Below, one piece after another: positions 26,470 to 34,663 of a stretch of DNA of 64,000 bases (the first letter of the stretch is position 1; the number at the start of each line of letters is the position of its first letter). The position numbers and the translations under genes were made by a program. Source of the DNA: an uncultured Bacilli bacterium (GTDB lineage: Bacteria; Bacillota_I; Bacilli_A; RF39; UBA660); NCBI GenBank assembly GCA_934102355.1, contig CAKOSO010000001.1, positions 248,001 to 312,000 of the forward strand, read 5' to 3'. Under the pieces are notes generated by a model. It made no database searches, was not told the DNA's origin, and saw nothing but the letters and a program-made list of their open reading frames with translations.

Positions 26470-29061
26470 CTATTTTAAAATATCATCTATCTTACGCAAT
26501 TCATCATCTATTTCTAATAATGATATTTGATGAGGCTTTTCTATTATTTCTGGTTTTTTAACCTCTTCAGTAACTACTTTTTCTTCCTTTGCTGTTACTG
26601 TTTTTTCATCTAAAACTTCTTTATCATCTTTTTTATCTTCTTTATCATTAATAACAGAACCATCAGTTAAACCAACTTTTAAGAATATTGATACAACATC
26701 CTTTTTAGAAATAGTCATTCCTGTTTTATATCTATCTGAAATTGATATCTCCGTATTTTTAATATAATCAATATCAGAAGAAGTCTTAATTCCAAAATAA
26801 GAATTATTCTTAGTTAAGATAACATTTATTATTTCATACGGATTAGTCTTAACATCCCTTAATAACAATAAACCACGTTTAGCTCTAGATTGCTTTTCAA
26901 ATTCTTGAATCTTAACCCTTTTAGCAGTATTCTTATTTGTAAAAATAGTAACATACTCTATATCATTATCAAAATTATTAACTGCTACTACTTCATCACC
27001 CTTTAAATTAATAGATTTTACCCCAGATGATTTTATACCTGATTCTGGTATATCTGACTGATCAAACCATAAACCATAACACTTATTAGTAGCTATGAAT
27101 ATATTATCATAATTATTTATAAATGCTCCAACTACTTCATCACCATCTTTTAATTTCATACAAGATATTGGTTTTGAATAACGACTAACTTTAAAATCAC
27201 TAACTTTAGTCTTTTTAATCATTCCACCCTTAGATGCAATAATTATTGATCTATCAACATTAAAATCATTTATAGGTATTGCAGCAACTATCTTCTCATC
27301 TTCACCTATTTTAATTATATTACTTATATGTTTTCCAAGTTGTTTCCATTTAATATCAGGTATTTCATAAACAGGTAAATACAAATAATTACCAAGATTA
27401 GTAAATATTAACATTGTATCAATAGTATTTTGTTTAAACAATCCAAGTAAATAGTCATTTTCTTTTATAACAGGTTCTTCATTATTAGCAAGATATGCCC
27501 TTTTACTAGTTCTTTTTACATATCCATCTTTTGTTATTAAAGTAACAACATCTTCTCTTGGTATCATTTCTTCAGTATCAATTTTAATCTCTGCATCCAT
27601 ATCAAATATAGCAGTTTTTCTTGGAACATCATAATCTTTCTTGATATTTTTAAGTTCATCTTTCATTGTCTTATGAAGTTCATCTTCATCATTTAATATC
27701 TTATTTAACTGAGCAATAATAAACTCTAGATTCTTTAACTCTTCTTGAAGTAAAGTAACATCAGTATTAGTTAAACGATATAATTGTAAAGTAACAATTG
27801 CATCTGCCTGTTCCATAGTAAATTGATACTCTTTAACTAAATTTTCCTTAGCATCACTCTTATTTTTACTTCTTCTAATTGTTTTTATAACATCATCCAA
27901 TATTGATATAGCTTTAATTAATCCTTCAACTATATGATATCTAGATGAAGCATGTGCCAAATCAAACTGAGTTCTTTTTATAATTATTTCTTTATAATGT
28001 GCAATATAAGCGTCAATTATTTCAATCAAAGATAAAAGTTTAGGTCTTCTATTTACTATCGCAACCATATTATAATTATATGCTGATTGTAATTCTGTAT
28101 TTTTATATAAATAATTTAATATTAAATCTTCCTTTGCTTCTTTCTTTAATTCAACTACTATTCTTAATCCTTCTTTATCAGATTCATCCCTTACTTCAAT
28201 AATTCCATCTATCTTTTTATCTATTCTTATTTCATCTATTTTTTTAACAATATTTGTTTTTAATACATCAAAAGGAATTTCAGTAACTACTATTAAAGTT
28301 TTATTCTTTTCTTTTACAATTTCAACTTTAGAACGAACAACTACTTTACCCTTTCCAGTAGTAAGAGCATTTCTTATGTCTTGATGATTTAACGCAATAC
28401 CACCAGTAGGAAAATCAGGACCTTTTACAATGTCCAAAATAGTATCAAGATGACAATTTGGAGAATCAATTCTTTTAATTGTTGCATCTATTATTTCTCC
28501 TAAATTATGAGGAGGTATATTAGTAGCATAACCAGCACTAATTCCAGTAGTACCATTAACTAAAAGATTAGGAAACTTAGCAGGTAAAACTGTCGGTTCC
28601 CAAATACTATCATCAAAATTTAAAGCAAATTTTACAGTATCTTTATCTATTTCTTTTAATAATTCATTAGATATTTTAGAAAGTCTAGCTTCAGTATAAC
28701 GATATGCAGCTGGACTATCACCATCTATTGAACCATTATTACCATGCATATCTATAAGAGGATTTTTCATCTTCCATTCTTGAGACATACGAACCATCGC
28801 ATCATATATTGATGTATCTCCATGTGGATGGAAAGAACCAATTACATCCCCTACTGTCTTAGCGCTCTTACGATAAGGTTTATCACAAGTATTATGGCCA
28901 ATATACATTGCATACAAAATTCTTCTTTGAACAGGTTTCAATCCATCCCTAACATCAGGAATAGCACGATCTTGAATAATATATTTTGAATATTTTCCAA
29001 ACCTTTCACCCATGATTTCTTCCAATGAATAGTTGCTAATTTTTTCTAATATGTCTTTCAT
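26470..29061 (-). CDS. parC: DNA topoisomerase IV subunit A
   Basis: The 863-residue protein has the type IIA cleavage core: IIQDRAIPDVRDGLKPVQRR, the quinolone region GSFHPHGDTSIYDAMVRMSQ and the catalytic Tyr in AAYRYTEARL. The C-terminal beta-pinwheel lacks a clear GyrA box, which favours ParC over GyrA; a Lys/Glu-rich linker lies near residues 800-845. ParC with ParE decatenates sister chromosomes. The residue equivalent to quinolone-resistance position Ser79/80 is Thr. parE, normally adjacent, is not in the window. The start has GGTGATGAT. Confidence 0.92.
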   Translation of the reverse strand: MKDILEKISNYSLEEIMGERFGKYSKYIIQDRAIPDVRDGLKPVQRRILYAMYIGHNTCDKPYRKSAKTVGDVIGSFHPHGDTSIYDAMVRMSQEWKMKNPLIDMHGNNGSIDGDSPAAYRYTEARLSKISNELLKEIDKDTVKFALNFDDSIWEPTVLPAKFPNLLVNGTTGISAGYATNIPPHNLGEIIDATIKRIDSPNCHLDTILDIVKGPDFPTGGIALNHQDIRNALTTGKGKVVVRSKVEIVKEKNKTLIVVTEIPFDVLKTNIVKKIDEIRIDKKIDGIIEVRDESDKEGLRIVVELKKEAKEDLILNYLYKNTELQSAYNYNMVAIVNRRPKLLSLIEIIDAYIAHYKEIIIKRTQFDLAHASSRYHIVEGLIKAISILDDVIKTIRRSKNKSDAKENLVKEYQFTMEQADAIVTLQLYRLTNTDVTLLQEELKNLEFIIAQLNKILNDEDELHKTMKDELKNIKKDYDVPRKTAIFDMDAEIKIDTEEMIPREDVVTLITKDGYVKRTSKRAYLANNEEPVIKENDYLLGLFKQNTIDTMLIFTNLGNYLYLPVYEIPDIKWKQLGKHISNIIKIGEDEKIVAAIPINDFNVDRSIIIASKGGMIKKTKVSDFKVSRYSKPISCMKLKDGDEVVGAFINNYDNIFIATNKCYGLWFDQSDIPESGIKSSGVKSINLKGDEVVAVNNFDNDIEYVTIFTNKNTAKRVKIQEFEKQSRAKRGLLLLRDVKTNPYEIINVILTKNNSYFGIKTSSDIDYIKNTEISISDRYKTGMTISKKDVVSIFLKVGLTDGSVINDKEDKKDDKEVLDEKTVTAKEEKVVTEEVKKPEIIEKPHQISLLEIDDELRKIDDILK

Positions 29062-29130
29062 ATCATCACCACTTCAATTATATAATATTTCTAATTATTT
29101 TTCTATTTCAAATGACAAATAATGTAAAGT

Positions 29131-29793
29131 TTACTTATCTCTAAATTTACTAAATTTATTTTTAATATTAGGGAAAGAATTCATAAGTCTGTTAATAGAA
29201 GGTTTCTTAAATATTGACTTAATCTTATCCTTTATTTCACCAGTATTATCCTTAACCAATTTACTTAGTTTATTTTTAAAACTAAAAATTATTTTTGATG
29301 AAACAATTAAATCAGTAAGAAAAATAACTGCCAAAACTCCTGCAATAATATATTTCACATTAGGAGATAAAAGATTAACAATACGAGATATAAAAGGATG
29401 AACTAAATATATAACTATTACTCCACCAAGCCCAAAAGGAACAAGTGTCTCTAAACATATTCTCCCATTGATATTATATTTTCTTTTTGAATAATCCCAC
29501 CATCTAGCATTAAATATTTTTTCCAAAATATAACTTGTAAAATATTCAAGAATTGAACAAATTATTAATGACATAAAAAATAAAACTAGTGGACTATCAG
29601 CATATCTTCCAAGAAGAATAACTATAAAAACACAACCAAAACCATAAATAGGACAATAAGGTCCAATAAAAAATCCTCTATTACACCATTTACCAGTACC
29701 AATATAAATATATATAGTTTCAACAATCCATCCTAAAATAGAATAGAACATAAAATACAAAAAGTATTGAACAACAAGATTTAATATATCCAT
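29131..29793 (-). CDS. CmpB-family (PF06541) membrane protein, second copy
   Basis: The 220-residue protein has five predicted membrane helices and the family pattern FYSILGWIVETIYIYIGTGK, NRGFFIGPYCPIYGFG, LEYFTSYILEKIFNARWWDY and NINGRICLETLVPFG. It resembles the protein at 20830-21483 in layout. The soluble C-terminal 50 residues are basic. ATG 29793 has AAGGTG nine bases upstream. It lies between the CHAP gene and parC, and the function of the family is unknown. Confidence 0.78.
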   Translation of the reverse strand: MDILNLVVQYFLYFMFYSILGWIVETIYIYIGTGKWCNRGFFIGPYCPIYGFGCVFIVILLGRYADSPLVLFFMSLIICSILEYFTSYILEKIFNARWWDYSKRKYNINGRICLETLVPFGLGGVIVIYLVHPFISRIVNLLSPNVKYIIAGVLAVIFLTDLIVSSKIIFSFKNKLSKLVKDNTGEIKDKIKSIFKKPSINRLMNSFPNIKNKFSKFRDK

Positions 29794-29852
29794 AAGTTTA
29801 ATCACCTTAGTACATTATATCATAATTATTTTTAAACTTTCAAAAAAGTTTA

Positions 29853-29880
29853 CAACAAAAAAGTTTCAAAAATGAAACTT
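29853..29880 (-). terminator. Terminator of the CHAP-domain gene
   Basis: AAGTTTC (29861-29867) pairs with GAAACTT (29874-29880), loop of 6, followed by T-rich sequence on the minus strand. It touches the stop codon at 29879-29881. Confidence 0.7.
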
Positions 29881-30865
29881 AATTTATAGTTGTATTAGTC
29901 CTATCATTTATAACAGATGTAGTTTTTTTATTACAATCTTTTAATACATGAATAAAGCCCAGGAACTTTAATCCCTTCTTCTTTCCAGCAATCATATCTG
30001 AATAAAACTTAGTAGATTCAGTATGCGTACAACATTTATGAGCTGATGTATTACAGCCTGCTTTTGGATATCTATCAGTATTACATTCAAATATTGTGAG
30101 ATTTCCTTTTCCGTCATTTGCTTCAACTACTTGAATATGTCCATATGAAGAGCCAGAAAACATATATACAATTAATGTTCCAGGTGTTATTTTACTAATA
30201 TCACTATCCATTACAAAACCATTTTCACCCAAATTAGCGTTATTATAATAATAATCTTTAGCATGCCCAGCTATAGAATCAAATTTTTTCCAAGCAGTTG
30301 GATCTGCAGAAGGTAAAAAGCTTTTAAAATAAGCATAAACTCCCTCAGCACATTGACCATTAGAAAGCTTTTTAGCAGTATACTTTCCTCCACATATCTT
30401 ACTAGTGTATGTACCAGATCCAGTTCCACCACTAGAACCTCCAGAACCACCAGAGCTACCAGATCCACCTGAACCACCATTACTATTACTTTGGTTTTTC
30501 TTTGCCTCTTCTTGTTTCTTTTTTTCCTCTTCAGCTTGATATTTATTAATATTTTCAATAGTAGCATTTTCTAAACAATCAGTGAAATTTTCACTTTCAC
30601 CCATATTACCAATAGTAATCATTAAAGTATTCACAATAGTAGGAACAAAGAAAATAAGTAAAGAATAAATAACTCTTTTAATAAGAAGTTTTACTGCTTT
30701 GTTCTTTTCTTTATCATCAGATGCAATTACTGCTTTAAATAAATCAATCATAGCAAGTACTACTAAGATTATTGGAACAGCAATTTTAATTATAATCACA
30801 ATTATTTTTAAAAAATAAATTACTTTTAAAATACTTGAATTAGTACAAACAGACATAAAACTCAT
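29879..30865 (-). CDS. Two-TM VirB2/TrbC-like protein fused to a CHAP amidase/peptidase domain
   Basis: The 328-residue protein starts with a short polar stretch and two long hydrophobic helices (about 15-45 and 65-87), an arrangement like VirB2/TrbC pilin-type proteins. A Lys/Glu/Gln-rich region (about 107-125) and a Gly/Ser linker (about 130-150) follow. The C-terminal CHAP domain (about 155-310) contains the Cys motif NGQCAEGVYAYF and the His motif SYGHIQVVEAN. CHAP domains cut peptidoglycan, as VirB1-type proteins do in Gram-positive conjugation machines. ATG 30865 follows GTGGTGAG. A consensus SigA promoter drives it, divergent from the germination operon. Confidence 0.75.
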   Translation of the reverse strand: MSFMSVCTNSSILKVIYFLKIIVIIIKIAVPIILVVLAMIDLFKAVIASDDKEKNKAVKLLIKRVIYSLLIFFVPTIVNTLMITIGNMGESENFTDCLENATIENINKYQAEEEKKKQEEAKKNQSNSNGGSGGSGSSGGSGGSSGGTGSGTYTSKICGGKYTAKKLSNGQCAEGVYAYFKSFLPSADPTAWKKFDSIAGHAKDYYYNNANLGENGFVMDSDISKITPGTLIVYMFSGSSYGHIQVVEANDGKGNLTIFECNTDRYPKAGCNTSAHKCCTHTESTKFYSDMIAGKKKGLKFLGFIHVLKDCNKKTTSVINDRTNTTIN

Positions 30866-30897
30866 AAATCTCACCACTTTATGTTAAATCTAAAATT

Positions 30898-30926
30898 ATT
30901 ATACCCTAAAATTTAAAAACTATCAA
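30898..30926 (-). promoter_or_regulatory. SigA promoter of the CHAP-domain gene
   Basis: TTGATA (30921-30926), exactly 17 bases, then TATAAT (30898-30903) on the minus strand. This is among the best SigA promoters in the window. Confidence 0.8.
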
Positions 30927-30936
30927 TAACATAAAA

Positions 30937-30965
30937 GTATATAAACACTTAAAATGCCAATAATA
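30937..30965 (+). promoter_or_regulatory. SigG-type promoter of the gerK operon
   Basis: GTATA (30937-30941) is followed after 17 bases by AATAATA (30959-30965). It matches GHATR-N17-CATNHTA except for the first base of the -10. The predicted start near 30972 is at the GAGGTGAT ribosome binding site, as at spoVAC. Confidence 0.55.
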
Positions 30966-30982
30966 TAATATGAGGTGATATT

Positions 30983-32434
30983 TTGATAAATAGTAATATT
31001 AAAATAAATGAAAACATAATAAAAGAAAACTATAATAACGCACCAGATATAACTTTAAGATATCTAGAAGAACAAAAAGAAAAAATAACTATAGTTTTTA
31101 ATCAAAGTTTATGCAGTACAAGTTCCATAAATGAATCTATTTTAAGAAATATAACCCTTCTTACAAATAAAAAAACCTTTTTTAAAAAAGATTTATACAC
31201 TCTTCTTAAAAAAACATTAGCAGCAAATAACGTCAAAGAAGTAAATACATATAAAGAAATATATTCAAAATTAAGTAATGGTTTTACTATAATTTTATTT
31301 GATAAAAAAGATAAGGCCCTAGCTGTAGAAACAAAACAGGACTTATCAAGAGCTATATCAGAGCCTCTAACTGAACAAACAATAAGTGGACCAAAGGATG
31401 CGTTTAATGAAAACTACATGACAAATATTGGATTAGTAAGAAAAAGAATAAAAACTGATAATTTAAAAATTAAAGAAAAAATACTCGGTAGAGAATCAAA
31501 AACAAAAGTAAGTATTATGTATATGGATAACATAATAGAAAAAAACTTATTAGATGAATTAAATAAAAAGCTAGAAAGCATAGACATCGATGGAATTATT
31601 GACAGTACTTACATAAAAGAACTAATTTTAAAAAAAGATAGCATATTTCCGCTTCTTGAAACAACCGAAAGACCTGATCACGCAACAATGAGTTTACTAG
31701 AAGGAAGAATCCTAATATTTGTTGAAAATAGTCCCTACGCTATAATAATTCCTACCTTCTTTTTTGATTTTTTTCATGCCCCAGAAGATAATTATCAAAA
31801 TTATAAAAACGTCACATTTACAAGACTTATAAGATTTTTTGCATTCTTTATTGCAACTCAGTTACCGGCCATATATGTTGCAGTAACAACATATAATCAA
31901 GAAGCTATACCAACAACTCTTATTACCAATTTTGCAGCTCAAAGAGCAGGAGTACCTTTTCCAGCCATAGTTGAAGCACTAGGAATGATCTTAATATTTG
32001 AAGTACTAAGAGAAAGTGATATTAGAATGCCAAACTTTTCCGGTTCAGCAATATCTATATTAGGAGCAATCGTACTAGGAGATGCTGCAGTATCAGCTGG
32101 AATAGTTTCACCTATAATGTTAATAATGATAGCTACAAGTGCAATATGTTCATTAATGTATTCAAATGTAGGAATGATTAATGCCATAAGAATATGGAGA
32201 ATAATATTTATGATATTTGCAACATTTTTTGGAATACCAGGAGTATTCCTAGCAGACTTTATCTTCATAATAAACCTATGCGAATTAAAATCCCTTGGTA
32301 AACCATATCTCTACCCTATAACACCATTTAGTTTCAAATTCTTAAAAAGAAACGTTGGAAAATCAAGTATAAGAAAAGACAACGAAAGATCCCCTATTCT
32401 TACTGATAAAAATTACAAAAGGAGCAACTTATGA
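30983..32434 (+). CDS. gerKA: Spore germination protein GerA-family A subunit (GerKA-like)
   Basis: The 483-residue protein has a hydrophilic N-terminal region (about 1-245) followed by a membrane domain (about 255-420). Family segments include LPAIYVAVTTYNQEAIPTTL, GVPFPAIVEALGMILIFEVL and the SGSAISILGAIVLGDAAVSA stretch. A subunits form the pore of the germinant receptor in the spore inner membrane. The start is a TTG with GAGGTGAT 3 bases upstream. The stop overlaps gerKC by 4 bases. The A-C-B order matches clostridial gerK operons, so the symbol is by analogy. Confidence 0.9.
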   Translation: MINSNIKINENIIKENYNNAPDITLRYLEEQKEKITIVFNQSLCSTSSINESILRNITLLTNKKTFFKKDLYTLLKKTLAANNVKEVNTYKEIYSKLSNGFTIILFDKKDKALAVETKQDLSRAISEPLTEQTISGPKDAFNENYMTNIGLVRKRIKTDNLKIKEKILGRESKTKVSIMYMDNIIEKNLLDELNKKLESIDIDGIIDSTYIKELILKKDSIFPLLETTERPDHATMSLLEGRILIFVENSPYAIIIPTFFFDFFHAPEDNYQNYKNVTFTRLIRFFAFFIATQLPAIYVAVTTYNQEAIPTTLITNFAAQRAGVPFPAIVEALGMILIFEVLRESDIRMPNFSGSAISILGAIVLGDAAVSAGIVSPIMLIMIATSAICSLMYSNVGMINAIRIWRIIFMIFATFFGIPGVFLADFIFIINLCELKSLGKPYLYPITPFSFKFLKRNVGKSSIRKDNERSPILTDKNYKRSNL

Positions 32435-33573
32435 AAATAAAAAAATTACTTTTAATATTAATAATTTTGACTACTTTATTTTTTATGAGTGGTTGCAGTT
32501 ATCAAGAATTAAACGATTTAGCAATTGCATCTGCAATAGGAATAGATTATGAAAACAACGAATTTATAGTAACTTCACAAATATTAAACTTCCAAAAAAA
32601 TGAAGAATCATCTGAAGAAAACGTAATACTATATGAAGGAAAAGGAGAAACAATCGGAGAAGCAATAAGAAATACTTATCTACAATACCCAAATAAACTC
32701 CACATGGGTCATCTTGAATTAATAGTATTAAACAAAAATGCTGCTAATGAAAAACTAACAGAAATAATTGATTACTTCATAAGAAGTCCAGAAGCAAGAA
32801 GTAATTGTTATTTTATGATTTCAACAGAAGGTAGTGCAAAAGATATACTTACTCCATCAGAAGAATCAGAAGATACATTTACAGCAAATAAAATAGTAAA
32901 AATAGTAGAAGATACTAAAAAATATCAAGGAACAACAACATTAATGACATTGGACCAGGTATCAATGGCATTCCTATCAAAAGGAATATACCCAGTAATT
33001 ACCTCTTTAAAATATGAAAAAGACGAAGAAAAATATAGCAATGTAATATCAACGGGTTTAGTAGTATTAAAAGAAAACAATAAAATTACAGATGAATTAA
33101 CAAAAGAAGAAGCAACAGCATATAACATCATAAATAAAAATTTCACTGATGTAATGCTTAGTTTTGAATATCAAGATAACAATTTAAACGTAATAATATT
33201 TAATCCAAGTTCAAAAATAGATGTAAGAATAAAAGAAAACAAACTAAAAGTTAGCATTAACTTAACACTAGAAGGACATATTTCAGTAATAAATAAAAAG
33301 ATTAATTTACAAAAAAAAGAAAATATAAAAGATATTGAACACAAAACAGAAGAAGAAGTAAAAAAATATATTGACCACTTAATAAATTTTAATAAAGAAA
33401 ATAATATTGATACACTAAATATTAAAAATAAAATATATAAAAATTATTATAAAAAATACAAAGAATATGAAAATAAAAATATATATGAAATTGCAGAAAT
33501 AAACACAAATATTACTGTTAATCTATATAGATATGGTAATACTTATAAAAGTATAGGTGATAAAAATGAATAA
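32431..33573 (+). CDS. gerKC: Ger(x)C-family germinant receptor lipoprotein
   Basis: The 380-residue protein has an N-terminal lipoprotein signal with lipobox MSGC (Cys 22). It continues with the family's start YQELNDLAIASAIGID. The rest is hydrophilic with a Lys-rich C-terminal half. GerC proteins are diacylglycerol-anchored on the outer face of the spore inner membrane and join the A and B subunits. The start lies in ATGA with gerKA and has AAAAGGAG. LspA and Lgt would process it; lspA is in the window. Confidence 0.9.
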   Translation: MKIKKLLLILIILTTLFFMSGCSYQELNDLAIASAIGIDYENNEFIVTSQILNFQKNEESSEENVILYEGKGETIGEAIRNTYLQYPNKLHMGHLELIVLNKNAANEKLTEIIDYFIRSPEARSNCYFMISTEGSAKDILTPSEESEDTFTANKIVKIVEDTKKYQGTTTLMTLDQVSMAFLSKGIYPVITSLKYEKDEEKYSNVISTGLVVLKENNKITDELTKEEATAYNIINKNFTDVMLSFEYQDNNLNVIIFNPSSKIDVRIKENKLKVSINLTLEGHISVINKKINLQKKENIKDIEHKTEEEVKKYIDHLINFNKENNIDTLNIKNKIYKNYYKKYKEYENKNIYEIAEINTNITVNLYRYGNTYKSIGDKNE

Positions 33574-34660
33574 AATAGATACCAAAGAAATTCTTGCTAT
33601 TACATTCTTTACATGTACAGCACTATATCCAGGATTTGGAATAAATTCAGTGCTAAACACCGGAAATACAACATCATTAATTACACTTATAGTGGCTTTT
33701 ATAATTGGAATAATTCCGATGTTTGCAATTACTTATTTAAATAAAAAAATGAAAGATAAAAATATATTTGAATACAACAAAGAAAAATTTAAAATGTTCG
33801 GAACAATTATTAACATAATATTGGTTCTAATAGGAATATACATACTATTTATAAACTCATGGACATTTTGTAATTTTGTAATAAGTCAATTTTTAACAAG
33901 AAATTCATACTATGTGTTAGCAACAACATACTTTCTCATTGTTTCATATTTAGTCACTAAAAATATAAATGTAATTTGTAAAACATCAACTGTATTATTA
34001 GTTTTCTTCTTTTTAATAATAATTCCCGTATTCGGAATATTATTTACAAAAATCGATATAACAAATATAAAACCACTTTTTACTATATCTTCATCATCCT
34101 TTATAGGAACTGTTGTAAAAGTTTTAGCATTCACATCAACTCCAATTATTACGCTATTAGCTATTAAACCATCAGATTTAGATGATCAAAAAAAATTCAA
34201 AAAATTCATCATAATCGGTTATGTTTTAGCAGGAATAATACTTTTTATATATACATTTCTAATCATAACAACATATGGAATTGAATTTTCAAAAATTCTT
34301 GACTACCCAGGATACTATTTATATAAACAAGTAAAAGCATTAAATTTCATAGATAGAATTGAAAACTTTATCGTAATAGTATTTTTTGATTCCACATTTA
34401 TAAACTTAACAATGACAACATTCTTTATAAATGAATTTATAAATACAGTATTTAAGATAAAAAAAGAGAATAAAAAAATAATTATAACTTACACATTTCC
34501 ACTTGTTATATCATTGATAAGCATTTATGTTTTCAAACATTTTTACACATACAAAATACTTGCCATATTTCCAATAATTGCAACAATTGCCATAATAATA
34601 ATTATCATATTAGCACTACTTTCCAAAATAAAAAGAGATAGCAAAAATACTACCTCTTAA
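33566..34660 (+). CDS. gerKB: GerB-family germinant receptor transporter subunit
   Basis: The 364-residue protein has about ten membrane helices of the amino acid-polyamine-organocation type, with GerB-like segments (IFLYPGFG-like ALYPGFGINSV near residue 20, SWTFCNFVISQFL, FTSTPIITLLAIKPSD). B subunits bind germinant amino acids or nucleosides. ATG 33566 has AGGTGAT and overlaps the gerKC stop by 8 bases; a GTG 9 bases upstream overlaps that site. It ends the operon, facing the convergent surface-protein genes four bases away. Confidence 0.87.
   Translation: MNKIDTKEILAITFFTCTALYPGFGINSVLNTGNTTSLITLIVAFIIGIIPMFAITYLNKKMKDKNIFEYNKEKFKMFGTIINIILVLIGIYILFINSWTFCNFVISQFLTRNSYYVLATTYFLIVSYLVTKNINVICKTSTVLLVFFFLIIIPVFGILFTKIDITNIKPLFTISSSSFIGTVVKVLAFTSTPIITLLAIKPSDLDDQKKFKKFIIIGYVLAGIILFIYTFLIITTYGIEFSKILDYPGYYLYKQVKALNFIDRIENFIVIVFFDSTFINLTMTTFFINEFINTVFKIKKENKKIIITYTFPLVISLISIYVFKHFYTYKILAIFPIIATIAIIIIIILALLSKIKRDSKNTTS
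34627..34658 (-). terminator. Probable terminator of the surface-protein operon, inside the gerKB end
   Basis: AAGAGATAG (34633-34641) pairs with CTACCTCTT (34650-34658) with one mismatch, followed on the minus strand by TTTTTATTTT. It lies within the last codons of gerKB. Confidence 0.5.
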
Positions 34661-34663
34661 AAA

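Noticed and set aside
29834..29851. Second hairpin before the CHAP gene terminator as a separate regulatory element
   Set aside because: The six-base stem is weak and A/T-only; it is more likely part of the terminator region.
30420..30490. Short GGN-type tandem repeat
   Set aside because: It is the coding sequence of the Gly/Ser linker in the CHAP-domain protein, not a separate repeat element.
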